Assembly (NCBI GenBank): GCA_024281015.1 | Contig: JAMXLL010000301.1 | Span: forward strand, 1-35,230 | Length of the DNA stretch: 35,230 nucleotides | Direction of reading: 5' to 3' | Source: Candidatus Binataceae bacterium | GTDB taxonomy: Bacteria > Desulfobacterota > Binatia > Binatales > Binataceae | In this document: in pieces, positions 1 to 10,590 of the stretch | Numbering within the stretch: the first letter of the stretch is position 1 | Layout: each line of letters opens with the position of its first letter | Made by a program: the position numbers and the translations under genes | The notes under the pieces: model-generated | Databases searched by the model: none | What the model saw: the letters and a program-made list of their open reading frames with translations, nothing else | Told to the model about the DNA's origin: nothing

Positions 1-599
1 CATTGGAATCTGGTACAATTCTAGGATCATCCGAAGCGCTACGGTGAAAACCTTAAGAGCACAGGCCAAGCGCATCCAGGACCTGACTGCAACCGCCGCT
101 CTGCTTAAGCGTGTTGCCCATGTTTGACTATCGATTTTTTTGAAGTTTCGCGGGGCGAGATTTCACTGTTAAATATAAGGCGTGTCGAGATGCTGCTGCT
201 CGGCCAACTTTCCGCGTTCCTTCGCCGCATTTCGGAATGCATCAGCGTCAGCATTGGTGATAACACCGGCCTTTCGCAGCTGTGGCATTGGCGCTCATTA
301 AGCCCTGAGACGTCAGGTCGAGCTCAATAAACAGTGAGCCAGGTATGGCAGTGCTGCGAGCCTGCTCCTTGCGGTCCGGCGAAGGATGGTTATTTGAGAG
401 TGCAGAGGGAGTGTCCCAGAGACTATACCTATTGTTCACAAAAGGGCTTATCGAGTCGGCCAATTGAAATCAGGCGAATGCTGCGAAATAGCATGCTAGA
501 CATGGAGCTGCTAAACGAAAGAGAAGCGCGATCGTGGCCCATTCGAGTTCCGGTCCGAACGCCTGATCACCGAGGCAACCTGCTCGCGAGGTGATCATC

Positions 600-1253
600 A
601 TGCCTAAGCGAGACTTATATCGAATTTTGGGCGTTACAAGACAGGCACAGCCGGCCGAGATCAAGCGGGCGTATCGCCGAATCGCCTTTAATGTCCACCC
701 GGATGTAGGCGAGCGGCCGGATCCTGAGCACTTCCGTGAAGTCCATGAAGCCTATGAAATTCTGAGTAATCCGGATCGACGCCGCTCGTATGATGTCCAG
801 ATCCCGATTACGAGTCGGCCACCGGTGGCGGAGCCGCTACGATCGAAGGCGCCGATAACGGTCATGGAGGACTTTTTGACAGTTCGGCCGTCGATTGAAG
901 AGGTGCTCGATCACATACGGCAGAACTTTTTCGGGTACCGCGAAAAGAGTGGGGGGCCACGACGCCATTTACGATTGGAGGCGGTCCTGGATACCGAGGA
1001 GGCGCGGTTTGGTTGCCGCCTGCCTCTCCGAATCCCGTGCTACATCAGGTGCCCGGCATGCCATGGCACCGGACAGTGGTGGGGTGTCTGCCAGGCCTGC
1101 TATGGGGACGGAATAATCGAAAGCACGCGGGAACTGTCTCTCAACATTCCTCCTGGCACCAGAGATGGAGAAATGTACTATATCGACCTCGGCGACGTGG
1201 GAGTAGGCAAACTGTTGCTGGAGATACACATTATCATAGCGCGACAGTGGTGA
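600..1253 (+). CDS. Short DnaJ-like protein: J domain plus a reduced zinc-finger region
   Basis: Translation DLYRILGVTRQAQPAEIKRAYRRIAFNVHPDVG...YEILSNPDRRRSYD has the HPD motif of a J domain. Two CxxCxGxG-type motifs (CPACHGTG, CQACYGDG) follow, then IPPGTRDGE. ATG at 600 is preceded by gaggtga; the ORF track starts at an upstream GTG (591). Confidence 0.85.
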   Translation: MPKRDLYRILGVTRQAQPAEIKRAYRRIAFNVHPDVGERPDPEHFREVHEAYEILSNPDRRRSYDVQIPITSRPPVAEPLRSKAPITVMEDFLTVRPSIEEVLDHIRQNFFGYREKSGGPRRHLRLEAVLDTEEARFGCRLPLRIPCYIRCPACHGTGQWWGVCQACYGDGIIESTRELSLNIPPGTRDGEMYYIDLGDVGVGKLLLEIHIIIARQW

Positions 1254-1434
1254 TTTGTGATGACCGCCATTTACGATTGCGCTGGCCGGGCACGAGAACC
1301 AAATTCAAGCAGATGGCGCAGAACTAAATTTCCGTCGCTACTCAGGACCGCACCGATAATAAGACCTGCTTCAAATTCGGTCGGCCGGACGCGCGGGGAG
1401 AATTCATCCGACTCATGTGCAATCGAAACTCGCT

Positions 1435-2328
1435 TCAGTTAGCTTTGCCGAATTGCTTCCTGAGTCCGTCAGCCAACTCTGCGTAGCGGTCGAGCAACAA
1501 GAGCGTCTTGTCCTTTGGTAGCGGCATGATGCTGAAGAGCAGATGACGAAAACCCGCATCCAGCAGGCGTTTAGCGCGTTCAGCATTCTCGACTACGCCG
1601 AGCTGTATCGACAGGTTGAGGTCGGTGAGTTGGCGGCCGGTGGTTAATGCCCATTCTCTTAGGCTGCTTATCCCGCGGGCGTAATATGCGGGATCAGAGA
1701 CCATGTCGGGAGCGTACCAGCCGTCGCAAAAGTCCATAACGCGTTCGATTGACCGGGGGCTCGCAGAACCGAGCAGCACGGGAGGCCCGCCCGCTTGCAG
1801 CGGTTTCGGCCAACTCCAGATCGGATCGAAATTGACGAATCGCCCGTGAAATTCCGCCTCGGCGCAAGTCCAGATTTGCTTCATTGCCAGCACACGCTCG
1901 CGAGTGATGGGCCATCGGATTTTCAAGCGGCTGCCGTGATTCTCCATTTCCTCCGCGTTCCATCCGGCGCCGACACCCAGGAAAAAGCGTCCTTTGCATA
2001 TCACGTCAAGCGATGCGATCTGCTTGGCCAGCACGATCGGATCGTGCTCGGGAATGAGGCAGACGCCGGTGCCGAGCCTGATACGCTCGGTAGCGGCTGC
2101 GGCCGCGGCGATAACAATGAATGGATCGTGCAGTTCCGCATAATGTTTGGGTAATTCCTCGCCGAACGGGAACGGCGTCTTGCGGCTGGTCGGTATGTGC
2201 GTATGCTCGGGATAAGTTGCGGAATCGAGTCCCCGTTGCTCCGCTGCCCTGACCACCTCGATCGGATCCATCGAGTAGGCAGTCGGATAAAGATGTACGC
2301 CGAACATCGGCATGCGAGTTTCCTCCAT
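1435..2328 (-). CDS. LLM class (luciferase-like) F420-dependent-type oxidoreductase
   Basis: FGVHLYPTAYSMDPIEVVRAAEQRGLDSATYPEHTHIP...RIRLGTGVCLIPEHDPIVLAKQIASLDVICKGRFFLGVGAGWNAEEMENHG is characteristic of the family. Confidence 0.9.
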   Translation of the reverse strand: MEETRMPMFGVHLYPTAYSMDPIEVVRAAEQRGLDSATYPEHTHIPTSRKTPFPFGEELPKHYAELHDPFIVIAAAAAATERIRLGTGVCLIPEHDPIVLAKQIASLDVICKGRFFLGVGAGWNAEEMENHGSRLKIRWPITRERVLAMKQIWTCAEAEFHGRFVNFDPIWSWPKPLQAGGPPVLLGSASPRSIERVMDFCDGWYAPDMVSDPAYYARGISSLREWALTTGRQLTDLNLSIQLGVVENAERAKRLLDAGFRHLLFSIMPLPKDKTLLLLDRYAELADGLRKQFGKAN

Positions 2329-2486
2329 TTATTTAGCCGCACGCGGCAGCCTCGTTAGCTCGTCCGCTGCGCTCGACAGGTAGGCTGTAGGCTCCCCTCA
2401 TTGCTGCTGACTACGCTGTCGCGACGCAAAGATCAATCGAAAGAAAAGCACGGTGCGGCTTAAAGCTTGCGCTTGGACGGTGTAAG

Positions 2487-4112
2487 TTGCATGCGATGGC
2501 TGTTTCATCCGCCCGGGCCCCGCAGACTCGTTCCGGTCTCTCTCCAGAGGGGGAGGAATCGAATGAAACCGGGCTGCCCTCAGCCGATTATCCTGTTGCG
2601 AGCGCGCGCAAATGGCTAATTGCGGGCGCACTAATCCTTGGTCAAATATTGACCGGCCTCGACATGTCTATCGTCAACGTCGCGCTGCCTTATATGCAGA
2701 ACAGCTTCCACGTTGGCGTCGACCGCATCAGTTGGGTGGTAACCAGCTACTTTGCGGCAGTCGGAATGATTCTTCCGCTTACTGGTTGGATAGCAGTGCG
2801 GGTCGGCCGCAAACGTTATTTGCTCGGCTCCGCGCTGACATTCGTTATCGCTTCGGCGTTATGCGGTCTATCGGCCGGAATTGGACAGATGGTGGTCTTT
2901 CGCATCCTGCAGGGAGCGGCAGGCGCGGCCATGATGCCATTGTCACAGGCAATTCTGCTGGAGACTTTCCCGCCCGAGGAGCACACCCTGGCTATGGCCA
3001 CCTCGGGCATCGGAATGATGCTGGCGCCGGTGCTGGGGCCGACGGTCGGCGGATGGATAACGCTGAACTGGAGCTGGCGCTGGAATTTCTACATCAATCT
3101 GCCGATGGGCGTGCTGGCAGCGTTAATGATGTCGGTCTTCATCCATGATCCACCCTACCTGAAGCAGCAGCGAGGCGGCGGCCGCGTCGATTATGTCGGA
3201 ATAATCTGCGTAGTGCTCGCCCTTGGACTATTTCAAATCGTGCTTGGGCGGGGAGGGCTGTCAGGCTGGTTCGCGGCACCGTGGGTCCGCTATGCCAGTG
3301 CGGCATCGGCAGTGGCAATGGCCGTCTTGATCATGCACGAGTTGCGGTTTCCGGAACCGGTGATCGATTTCCGCATACTGAAGACTTTGGGCTTTACGCT
3401 CGCCGTGGCGCTGATCTGTATCCAATCGCTGGTGTTGTTTAGCGTTAATCTCCTGAACCCGTTGTTCATGGAAAACGTGCTTGGATACACGGCCTGGCGG
3501 GCTGGACTGGCAGTTGCGCCGCGCGGACTTGGGGTGATTCTGGCGTTGGTGACGGTTGGCCAGTTATCACGCCGGCAAATTGACATGCGCCGCATCATAA
3601 GCTGTGGCTTCATGCTCGCCGGCTGGGAGATCTGGCATATGGCGCATTGGAGCCTCAATGCGACCGAACGCCAGGTGGCGCTGCCAATTTTTCTGTTCGG
3701 AGTGGGATTGGGTGCTGTGTTTCCCACCATCACCGCTCTCGGACTCGGCCAAATACGGCGCGAGCGGATGGGTTTTGCCACCAGCCTGTTTGGCATGATC
3801 ATCAACAGCGGTGCCGCGACCGGCATCGCCATCGTCAGCAACGCGTTGACGTCCCGTCACGCTTTACATCAAGGGCAATTAACGACGTATTTCACCTTTC
3901 TTGAGACCTGCGAAAAAGCCGGTTTGCTACCCGCGACCGGCGCTGTCGCATCGCTGCCCCCCCTCAGCGACCTCGCCGCCCAGGCATGGCTCCTCGCGTA
4001 TCATGACATGTACCGGGTATTGGCCTTTGTTATTGTGTTGCTCGCACCCTGGTGCCTGCTGCTCAAATCCGCGAGCAGTCCGCAAGCCTCAGGAAGCGCA
4101 ACATTCGAATAG
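2487..4112 (+). CDS. DHA2/EmrB family MFS multidrug transporter
   Basis: 541 aa with many hydrophobic segments. LDMSIVNVALPYMQNSF...ISWVVTSYFAAVGMILPLTGWIAVRVGRKRYLLGS and APVLGPTVGGWI motifs are typical of DHA2 exporters. Confidence 0.93.
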   Translation: MHAMAVSSARAPQTRSGLSPEGEESNETGLPSADYPVASARKWLIAGALILGQILTGLDMSIVNVALPYMQNSFHVGVDRISWVVTSYFAAVGMILPLTGWIAVRVGRKRYLLGSALTFVIASALCGLSAGIGQMVVFRILQGAAGAAMMPLSQAILLETFPPEEHTLAMATSGIGMMLAPVLGPTVGGWITLNWSWRWNFYINLPMGVLAALMMSVFIHDPPYLKQQRGGGRVDYVGIICVVLALGLFQIVLGRGGLSGWFAAPWVRYASAASAVAMAVLIMHELRFPEPVIDFRILKTLGFTLAVALICIQSLVLFSVNLLNPLFMENVLGYTAWRAGLAVAPRGLGVILALVTVGQLSRRQIDMRRIISCGFMLAGWEIWHMAHWSLNATERQVALPIFLFGVGLGAVFPTITALGLGQIRRERMGFATSLFGMIINSGAATGIAIVSNALTSRHALHQGQLTTYFTFLETCEKAGLLPATGAVASLPPLSDLAAQAWLLAYHDMYRVLAFVIVLLAPWCLLLKSASSPQASGSATFE

Positions 4113-4466
4113 AGACAAAAAGCGAGATGGTACCAACAGCAGCCAGTCAGCGGTCGTAATAATCGCCGAGTAGCTTCCTAATCGGCTCGCACTACATCTG
4201 TCCGCAGCTCAACGGGTAATAGCTCCATTCCGGATGTCAACGCAGCACTGACACAACTGATTACGCCGACATTCATTTTTTCGGGAACTCCTGTCTCCGC
4301 CAGATTGTTTATCATACACGGATGCGAGTGATAGGCGTGAATTAGCTAACGTTATTTCTCATCGTTGGCTGTATTCTCCGAGTAGTTTCAATAGGCCAAG
4401 AAACATTTGGTTTCGTAGCGAGCGGGAACGCCTGTTCTGGGACCTCGGCTTAGGAGGAAGAAGGCT

Positions 4467-5816
4467 GTGAAGACTCTGACTTATGCTCTTGTACTCGGTT
4501 TTGGTCTGATCCTGCTGCCCTTGTTCGCATCGGCACAGAGTACCGATCGTAGTGAGATGAACCAGTGGCTCAGCATGACTGAACACCAAAAGGACATTCC
4601 GGTCGGCACCACGATCACCATGTCCAACTGGCAGCAGCATCAGGACGTCATGCCGCTCGGTATGATTAAGTTATTCCAGGGCCAGTATGGCTGGAAAATG
4701 CCGGCCGATGTTCAGATCACGGTAGGGCCCAACCATGTAGGCGGCAACTTGCCTAAAACGTGGGTCGAAGCGACCGAAAAATATGGACCACAGACCAGGG
4801 TTGAGCTCCTCCCGAACGGCCATTATTCGCTTAAAAACTACTATGGTGGCACGCCATTTCCTAATCCTCAGGATCCTCATAAGGGCTGGAAGATCCTGGC
4901 CAATGTATTTTGGGCATTTGTTCCCGCGCTATACGTCAACAGCCCGGCCAACTATGGCACAGTGTGGGCAGTGGACCGCTTCGGCGATGTAGCGCCGTCG
5001 AGTCTCGATGTCGTCTATCGCTGGACTGCCTTCATCACCGACACCGGCTTCCCAAGGACCGAAACCTATGCGCCGGGTACCTGGTATACCGAATGGGGTA
5101 TGCAGGAGACACCGGAGCAGGCCCGTTACACGGCATCGCTCTCGCTCTTCTACATAAACCAGGAGTCTAATCCCTACCCCGACACCTACGTATTTGTGCC
5201 AGCATTGCGTCGGTCCCTGCGCCTGTCAGCGACCTCACGATGCTCGCCGGTATTCGGCTTCGATTGGACTTACGACGATGCCAAGACCAACGGCTTCAAC
5301 GGCAGCACCTCTGTGTACACCGGCGATTATCTTGGTGATCGGAAAATCCTGACGCTGGCGAAGTTCAACACGGATGGTGGTATTTTTCCGCAGGGCTACG
5401 ATATGCCGCTCGGTTTTCCCAAACCGTCGTGGGGTCAATGGGAACTGCGGCCAATGGTAATCGATGATGTGCATCGTATACCCAATGAGGCGGCAGGTTA
5501 TTGCTATTCGAGCCGGATCATGTATGTCGACAAAGAGTTCTGGGACGGCGATTGGGTAGACCTCTACGATTCTAACCACAAGCTGTGGAAATCGATTGCG
5601 TATTTCAACGATATTGGCGATGTTCCAGGTTTGGGTCGCACCTGGGACGGCGTGGCATCGATGGCTTGGGACCTGCAAAACACCCATATGACAGTATGGT
5701 CGGGTTTCGGTAATCCTGGTAAGCGCAAGCCGTATCTCAATTTCAACTCCCCGAAAGAATATTTCAACGGAGTGAAATACGGCAGCCCATCCGGCCTGAT
5801 GCAAATCCTGCGTTAG
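4467..5816 (+). CDS. DUF1329 family secreted/outer-membrane-associated protein
   Basis: N-terminal signal peptide (MKTLTYALVLGFGLILLPLFASAQS). Body contains PVGTTITMSNWQQHQDVMPLGMIKLFQGQYGWKMPADVQITVGP and YPDTYVFVPALRRSLRLSATSRCSPVFGFDWTYDDAK, resembling DUF1329. Confidence 0.82.
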   Translation: MKTLTYALVLGFGLILLPLFASAQSTDRSEMNQWLSMTEHQKDIPVGTTITMSNWQQHQDVMPLGMIKLFQGQYGWKMPADVQITVGPNHVGGNLPKTWVEATEKYGPQTRVELLPNGHYSLKNYYGGTPFPNPQDPHKGWKILANVFWAFVPALYVNSPANYGTVWAVDRFGDVAPSSLDVVYRWTAFITDTGFPRTETYAPGTWYTEWGMQETPEQARYTASLSLFYINQESNPYPDTYVFVPALRRSLRLSATSRCSPVFGFDWTYDDAKTNGFNGSTSVYTGDYLGDRKILTLAKFNTDGGIFPQGYDMPLGFPKPSWGQWELRPMVIDDVHRIPNEAAGYCYSSRIMYVDKEFWDGDWVDLYDSNHKLWKSIAYFNDIGDVPGLGRTWDGVASMAWDLQNTHMTVWSGFGNPGKRKPYLNFNSPKEYFNGVKYGSPSGLMQILR

Positions 5817-5828
5817 CTTCAACCAGCG

Positions 5829-5862
5829 AGCCCCGAAGCTCTGCGCCGAGGGCTTCGGGGCT
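5829..5862 (+). terminator. Strong hairpin directly after the DUF1329 gene; terminator-like but without a clear T tract
   Basis: Perfect 11-bp inverted repeat AGCCCCGAAGC (5829-5839) / GCTTCGGGGCT (5852-5862) with a 12-nt loop, 13 nt after the stop codon; followed by taaaagtc. Confidence 0.65.
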
Positions 5863-6013
5863 TAAAAGTCGCCCCGTTTGTTACGAGCATCAGTTCCTGC
5901 GAAGCCGAACGCTGATCGAGATAGACGATTTCCATCACTGCGCCAACCACTCTTTCGGTATCAAAGTAGGTATATATCGCGTCGCCAAAGCGGGAGTGGG
6001 CGAGAATGGCGGC

Positions 6014-6787
6014 TCACATGCCGGTTGCTTTTGCAGGCGGGGACACGATTACGCTCACCTTGCGGGCCTGCGGCTGGGGAGCCCATTTGACCTTGCCAGT
6101 CGCCTCTATTGTCACCTCGACGAGATCGGAAACCTGGAACAGGTTGGGCGGGATTTTCCGCAATACCGGCAGCATGTAGGCGAATAACTGAAAACTCCTC
6201 GTACCAAGCCCGTCATCGCCGGTCGTCGAATTGACGATCTGTTGAGGTGTGAGCACATTAGGGCTCTCGATGCCCCATTCGACGTAAGGAACCAGAAATG
6301 TACAGTGCGCGACAAGCTGGTCGCCTGACAGATGACCCTGAAATTCCGTGCTGATCTCGTGAATATACCCGTGTAACTGCATCAGGCCGTTGATTCTGCC
6401 GTACAGCTTGCCTTGCGAATCGCGATCGCCTTCGACTGTCTGCGGGATAAAAACGATTTCAGGAAAATGAGTGACGTCGAGAATCGCGTTGCGCATAATC
6501 GCGTCGCGCAGATGCTCGCTGCTGTCTTCACTTGCGGCATCGATTACGATCTTGCCGCTGGCGTTGCCGTTATCGGGATCAATTGCGATGGTGCCTGTCT
6601 TCAGTGCGAAACTACCATGAGTGTTATGCAGGTTACCCAACAATAGGAAATGGACATTCGTGTGCTGGGGGTCGAGCTCTATAACGTCTTCGCCAGCGCC
6701 GAGTATTGCGGCTGCATGGGCGCTTAGCGCGCGTTGGCCGATGAACGACAGCGCCACCAAAATCATAATAGATGACCAATGTCTCAT
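6014..6787 (-). CDS. YceI family periplasmic/lipid-binding-like protein
   Basis: Signal peptide then VIELDPQHTNVHFLLLGNLHNTHGSFALKTGTIAIDPDNGNASGKIVIDAASEDSSEHLRDAIMRNAILDVTHFPEIVF, a typical YceI pattern. Confidence 0.85.
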   Translation of the reverse strand: MRHWSSIMILVALSFIGQRALSAHAAAILGAGEDVIELDPQHTNVHFLLLGNLHNTHGSFALKTGTIAIDPDNGNASGKIVIDAASEDSSEHLRDAIMRNAILDVTHFPEIVFIPQTVEGDRDSQGKLYGRINGLMQLHGYIHEISTEFQGHLSGDQLVAHCTFLVPYVEWGIESPNVLTPQQIVNSTTGDDGLGTRSFQLFAYMLPVLRKIPPNLFQVSDLVEVTIEATGKVKWAPQPQARKVSVIVSPPAKATGM

Positions 6788-7023
6788 TGCGGTTTGTGCT
6801 AATCTGTCTTAGTTATTGGCGTCTCGGGAATTTTCGGTGCTGGAGCGCCAGGCTTTGAAGCAAATTCTTCGGGCAGATCGCGAATAAGCGTTTCTTAATC
6901 GCGACGATGTTTCCACGCTGAACCGTTCCTCAATTGCCTGGTGCAACCCTAACAGCGCCAGCCAATGTCCAGAACTGGAGAGTAGTGATTACAATTCCCG
7001 CACGTTTCCACATGTTAAGCGCA

Positions 7024-8202
7024 TCATTCCCTCATCGGGGCTATGGCCTTCGGCGTGTAATCCAGAGCCATCTGCGATGTGCGGCGTTGAGTCTTCGATG
7101 AGCTGCCGATAAGCAATCGGCTAAGAAAGCCGGCTGCAGGACCAACTGGAACTGCAGTTATGGGGAGCAGCCCTGAATGCACCCCGAGCGCAAAACTCAA
7201 GACCGTTGGATACGTCGTCAGAGCATCAAGCATGCGGCGCCGCAGCCGCCTGTGGCTGCCGATGGTAAGCATCAACCGCGACATCAGAGCCGAGGGCCGC
7301 CTGAAGCGCCGATGCGCCTTTTCGTAATTTTCAAGTCTGCCATCCGCCATCGCATCAGCCAGTGCGCATGCCTGTCTAAAGCTCAGCGCAAGGCCCTCTC
7401 CCGTAATCGCGTCCATCGCTCCTGCCGCATCGCCGATCAGTGCAACGCGGTGGCGAACCACCGAGCTCATCTTGCTCGCACTGCAAACTGCGCCGCGCGC
7501 TGTGCCACTGATTTGGGCTCCTGCCAGGCGGCGCATCAGATCCGGATAAAGCTCAAGCAGCTCAGCCATACGAGTGCGTACGTCATTGGCAAGCAACGAC
7601 ACACAGATTTCATCGGGCGCAACGGGCGTGACTACCGCGTGGCCCCTATCGTGCCAATGGACCTCGACCAAATCGGTCCATGGGGCGGCGCGGAAATGCT
7701 GCCGGAACCCAATCCGGACCGGCATTTTCGCTGGGGGGCTAAATCCTGCGCGTCGCCGGACGAGCGATTCGCGCCCATCGGCACCGACGATCCAGCGGCA
7801 CGGAAGCCTCTCACAACGAATTTCAACGGCGAAATCACCGGAAAGACGCGCACTCTCTCCCCATCGCAAGACGATACCGGTCTCGAGCGCACGGTCGACG
7901 AGGCTTTTATGAAGGAGGGTACGCCGCATGCCGAGGCCGTAGCAGCGCGGAAACATGCCATCTACAGAGTCCCCGCTTTCGGTGAATCGAATTCCGCGAA
8001 ACGGCAGGGCCCCATTGCAGACCACTCCAAGCTGGCTGAGCGCCGCCACCCCGTCGGGCATTACTCCTTCACCACATGGCTTGTCGATCGGTGGAAACCC
8101 CCGCTCAACGACCATCACCCGAAACCCGCGTTGGCGAAGTGCGATTGCTGCGGCCAACCCTGCCGGTCCACCGCCGACCACCACCACGTCGGTAGCCCTC
8201 AC
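7024..8202 (-). CDS. FAD-dependent oxidoreductase (geranylgeranyl reductase/aromatic hydroxylase-like fold)
   Basis: N-terminal Rossmann motif DVVVVGGGPAGLAAAIALRQRGFRVMVVERG, KPCGEGVMPDG, and RVALIGDAAGAMDAITGEGLALSFRQACALADAM (GD motif). Confidence 0.88.
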   Translation of the reverse strand: MRATDVVVVGGGPAGLAAAIALRQRGFRVMVVERGFPPIDKPCGEGVMPDGVAALSQLGVVCNGALPFRGIRFTESGDSVDGMFPRCYGLGMRRTLLHKSLVDRALETGIVLRWGESARLSGDFAVEIRCERLPCRWIVGADGRESLVRRRAGFSPPAKMPVRIGFRQHFRAAPWTDLVEVHWHDRGHAVVTPVAPDEICVSLLANDVRTRMAELLELYPDLMRRLAGAQISGTARGAVCSASKMSSVVRHRVALIGDAAGAMDAITGEGLALSFRQACALADAMADGRLENYEKAHRRFRRPSALMSRLMLTIGSHRRLRRRMLDALTTYPTVLSFALGVHSGLLPITAVPVGPAAGFLSRLLIGSSSKTQRRTSQMALDYTPKAIAPMRE

Positions 8203-9366
8203 CGAGCGGTTACCATTGCACCGGCAGAACTTCTGAACAGACCTCCGGCTTCATCGCTGAGACTAACCCCAGTTTTCCGGCGGAAAGGCCATGGCTCGTG
8301 ATAGTGTCCTCCACGACGTCCAACATCGATGCGGAGGGAAGATTTACCGATATGTTCCAGGAACTCTCACGAGAGCCGCAGCTCCTGTCGTGAGACTGCA
8401 ACGTACGTTTGAGACTGTGAAGGGTTTTGGGCGGCGCGGATGAAAGACTCAGCTTCCGATATCGCGCCTTTCTGGTGCAACGACCCGAGAATGGGTCGGC
8501 GCGTTCGGCTACACGTGCTCGAATTAGTGTCAATGCCGGTAAAAGGACGTTCCCGGATCCCAGCTGCGAGATGTGATGTCCATGCCGTGATGTGATCGGT
8601 CTCAGGATGGAAACAGCTAACGACTGCTCCAGTTATCGCCTCTTGACAACAACTATAATCAGGCAGCCTGCTGGCAACAGTTACTATATGCATCCGGTCT
8701 CTATGAGCCTACACTCTCCAAGTCTGCGTGCGGTTGATGAGCATAAGCTTAGACGATTGCAGCGTGAAGATATTCATTTGCTAAATTACTCCCCGGTTCG
8801 ACGATACCTACACAGTAGCGAGTATTACCCCGTCTAACCGTCTGACTCGACACTGCTATACCAATGCGGCTGGCGCTGATCGCCGATGCTGTCGGCAGCG
8901 CGATTACCCAATTGAACTAATGTGCATTGACGACGCGCAGGGGCTCGCAGCGCGGCCCAGCTGCCATTAGACCCGGCACCGACGCTTGGTCCGGCGTCGC
9001 GCATCGTGGAGGGGATGATACTGGTCGAGCAACTCAACCCTCCCTCGCCTTGCTCGACGGATTGGACCGGATGGGCCATGGCGCCTATTGGTTCTCTGAC
9101 GTCATCGAGGCCATACTGCCGGGGCGTGGCAGTACCGATCTATTTCTGTGGTTGCATGAAAGCCACGACGAGGAGCCGAGTTCGATGGAGGATCTTCTCG
9201 ATGAGTTCGGGCGACGTCTTTGTCAAAAGTCGCCTGCCATCGCTTGGCGTTGGAGTAGCCTATAGTTGTAAATCATTGCAAACGGTGCGTGATCGCGGGC
9301 CGGACTCGCTATAGACGCGGCAAACGAGTGGATAGCGTTGGAGGCCGCGCGCATTGAAGCTGGCGT

Positions 9367-10590
9367 TCAAGCTGCTGCCGGTCCGGCGACTACACCTTGC
9401 TCATGCAATCGCGCGATCTCTCTCGTGCCTAGTCCGAGCACCTCAGTCAGCACTTGATCAGTATGCTCTCCGAGCAGAGGCGCACGGCGGGGCGGCACCC
9501 GCGGTACTGTCGAAAATTCCAACGGCGAGCCAGGCATCAAGTAGGTGCCGATTCCCGGATGCTCGACCTCGGCAAACATCGGATTCTCGATGGAACAGCG
9601 CGGATCTTCGCGAATGAGCTGGCGAAAAGTCTGGTAGGGACCCCATGAAACGTTGGTCCCGGAAAACGTGCGGCGGATGTCGGCCAGATCGCGTGAGGCA
9701 AACCACGGGCGCAGCAGGGCGGCGATCAGATCCCGCGCCTGAAAACGTCCGCTCTCGGTGTTGAGATCCTGGCCCGTCGCATGTTCAACATCCCGGCACG
9801 CCCGCTCAATCCCGGTTACTTCGACCAGCGCGGTCCATTGGCGGGGCGTGAGTGCGACCACCATAACGCGGCGTCCATCTCGAGTTTCAAAATCATGCCC
9901 GAACGCGCCATAAAGGTAATTGCCATCTTTCGGCTGATCCCTGCCCCCGAGCTGGGCTTCGGCAATGCGGCCAAGATTGCCGACCATCGCAAACGCCACG
10001 TCAGATAGTGACAAGCTGACCAGCTGGCCCTTACCGGTTAATCGCCGGTGCCGCTCGGCAGCGAGCAGACCGACCGTCGCCAAGGTACCTAACGCGATGT
10101 CCCAGGCAGGCAAAATACTGTTGAGCGGCTCGGCGAGATTGCGCGGCCCGGTCGCCCAGGGGAAACCAGTCGCAGGGTTTACTGTGTAATCGACCTCGCT
10201 CGTGCCATCGGGATTTCCTGTCAGGGCGACCATGATAAGGTCAGGCCGCTGCTTCGCCAGAGTCTCGTAGGCGAGCCATCCGCGCGCCGGGAAGTTAGTC
10301 AGGAACAGTCCGGCCTGCTCGCCCGAAGCCGTAATCAGTGCGGTCGCAAGCTCTCGGCCTGCCGCACAACCAAGATCCAACTGTATGGAACGTTTCCCCT
10401 TGTTCAGCCCAGCCCAAAACAGACTATGGCCATTGTCGGCCAATGGCCATCGTTGGTAGTCGAGCCCGCCGCCAATCTGGTCGAAACGAATTACATCGGC
10501 ACCCAATTGCGCGAGTGACATACCGCCTAACGGAGCAGCAACGAATGCGGAACCTTCCATCACGCGTAAACCGGATAAGATGCCGTTCAT
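9367..10590 (-). CDS. CaiB/BaiF family (class III) CoA-transferase
   Basis: GILSGLRVMEGSAFVAAPLGGMSLAQLGADVIRFDQIGGGLDYQRWPL...LFWAGLNKGKRSIQLDL is a class III CoA-transferase signature. Confidence 0.92.
   Translation of the reverse strand: MNGILSGLRVMEGSAFVAAPLGGMSLAQLGADVIRFDQIGGGLDYQRWPLADNGHSLFWAGLNKGKRSIQLDLGCAAGRELATALITASGEQAGLFLTNFPARGWLAYETLAKQRPDLIMVALTGNPDGTSEVDYTVNPATGFPWATGPRNLAEPLNSILPAWDIALGTLATVGLLAAERHRRLTGKGQLVSLSLSDVAFAMVGNLGRIAEAQLGGRDQPKDGNYLYGAFGHDFETRDGRRVMVVALTPRQWTALVEVTGIERACRDVEHATGQDLNTESGRFQARDLIAALLRPWFASRDLADIRRTFSGTNVSWGPYQTFRQLIREDPRCSIENPMFAEVEHPGIGTYLMPGSPLEFSTVPRVPPRRAPLLGEHTDQVLTEVLGLGTREIARLHEQGVVAGPAAA

Noticed and set aside
2-127. Open frame from the left edge (…WYNSRIIRSATVKTLRAQAKRIQDLTATAALLKRVAHV stop)
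   Set aside because: Could be the C-terminus of a gene to the left, but too short and without a family signature to call.
963-1279. 15-bp direct repeat cgccatttacgattg (963-977 and 1265-1279)
   Set aside because: One exact 15-mer repeat is expected by chance in a 35 kb window; no element or target-site structure accompanies it.
5235-5822. 195-aa minus-strand ORF
   Set aside because: Antisense to the DUF1329 gene, which has clear family motifs and a signal peptide.
7177-8301. 374-aa plus-strand ORF
   Set aside because: Lies antisense to the convincing FAD oxidoreductase (7024-8202); composition (His/Arg/Pro-rich) is typical of a GC-rich shadow ORF.
8643-8660. ttgaca ... tataat sequence
   Set aside because: Both boxes are present but only about 5 nt apart, far from the ~17 nt needed for a sigma-70 promoter.
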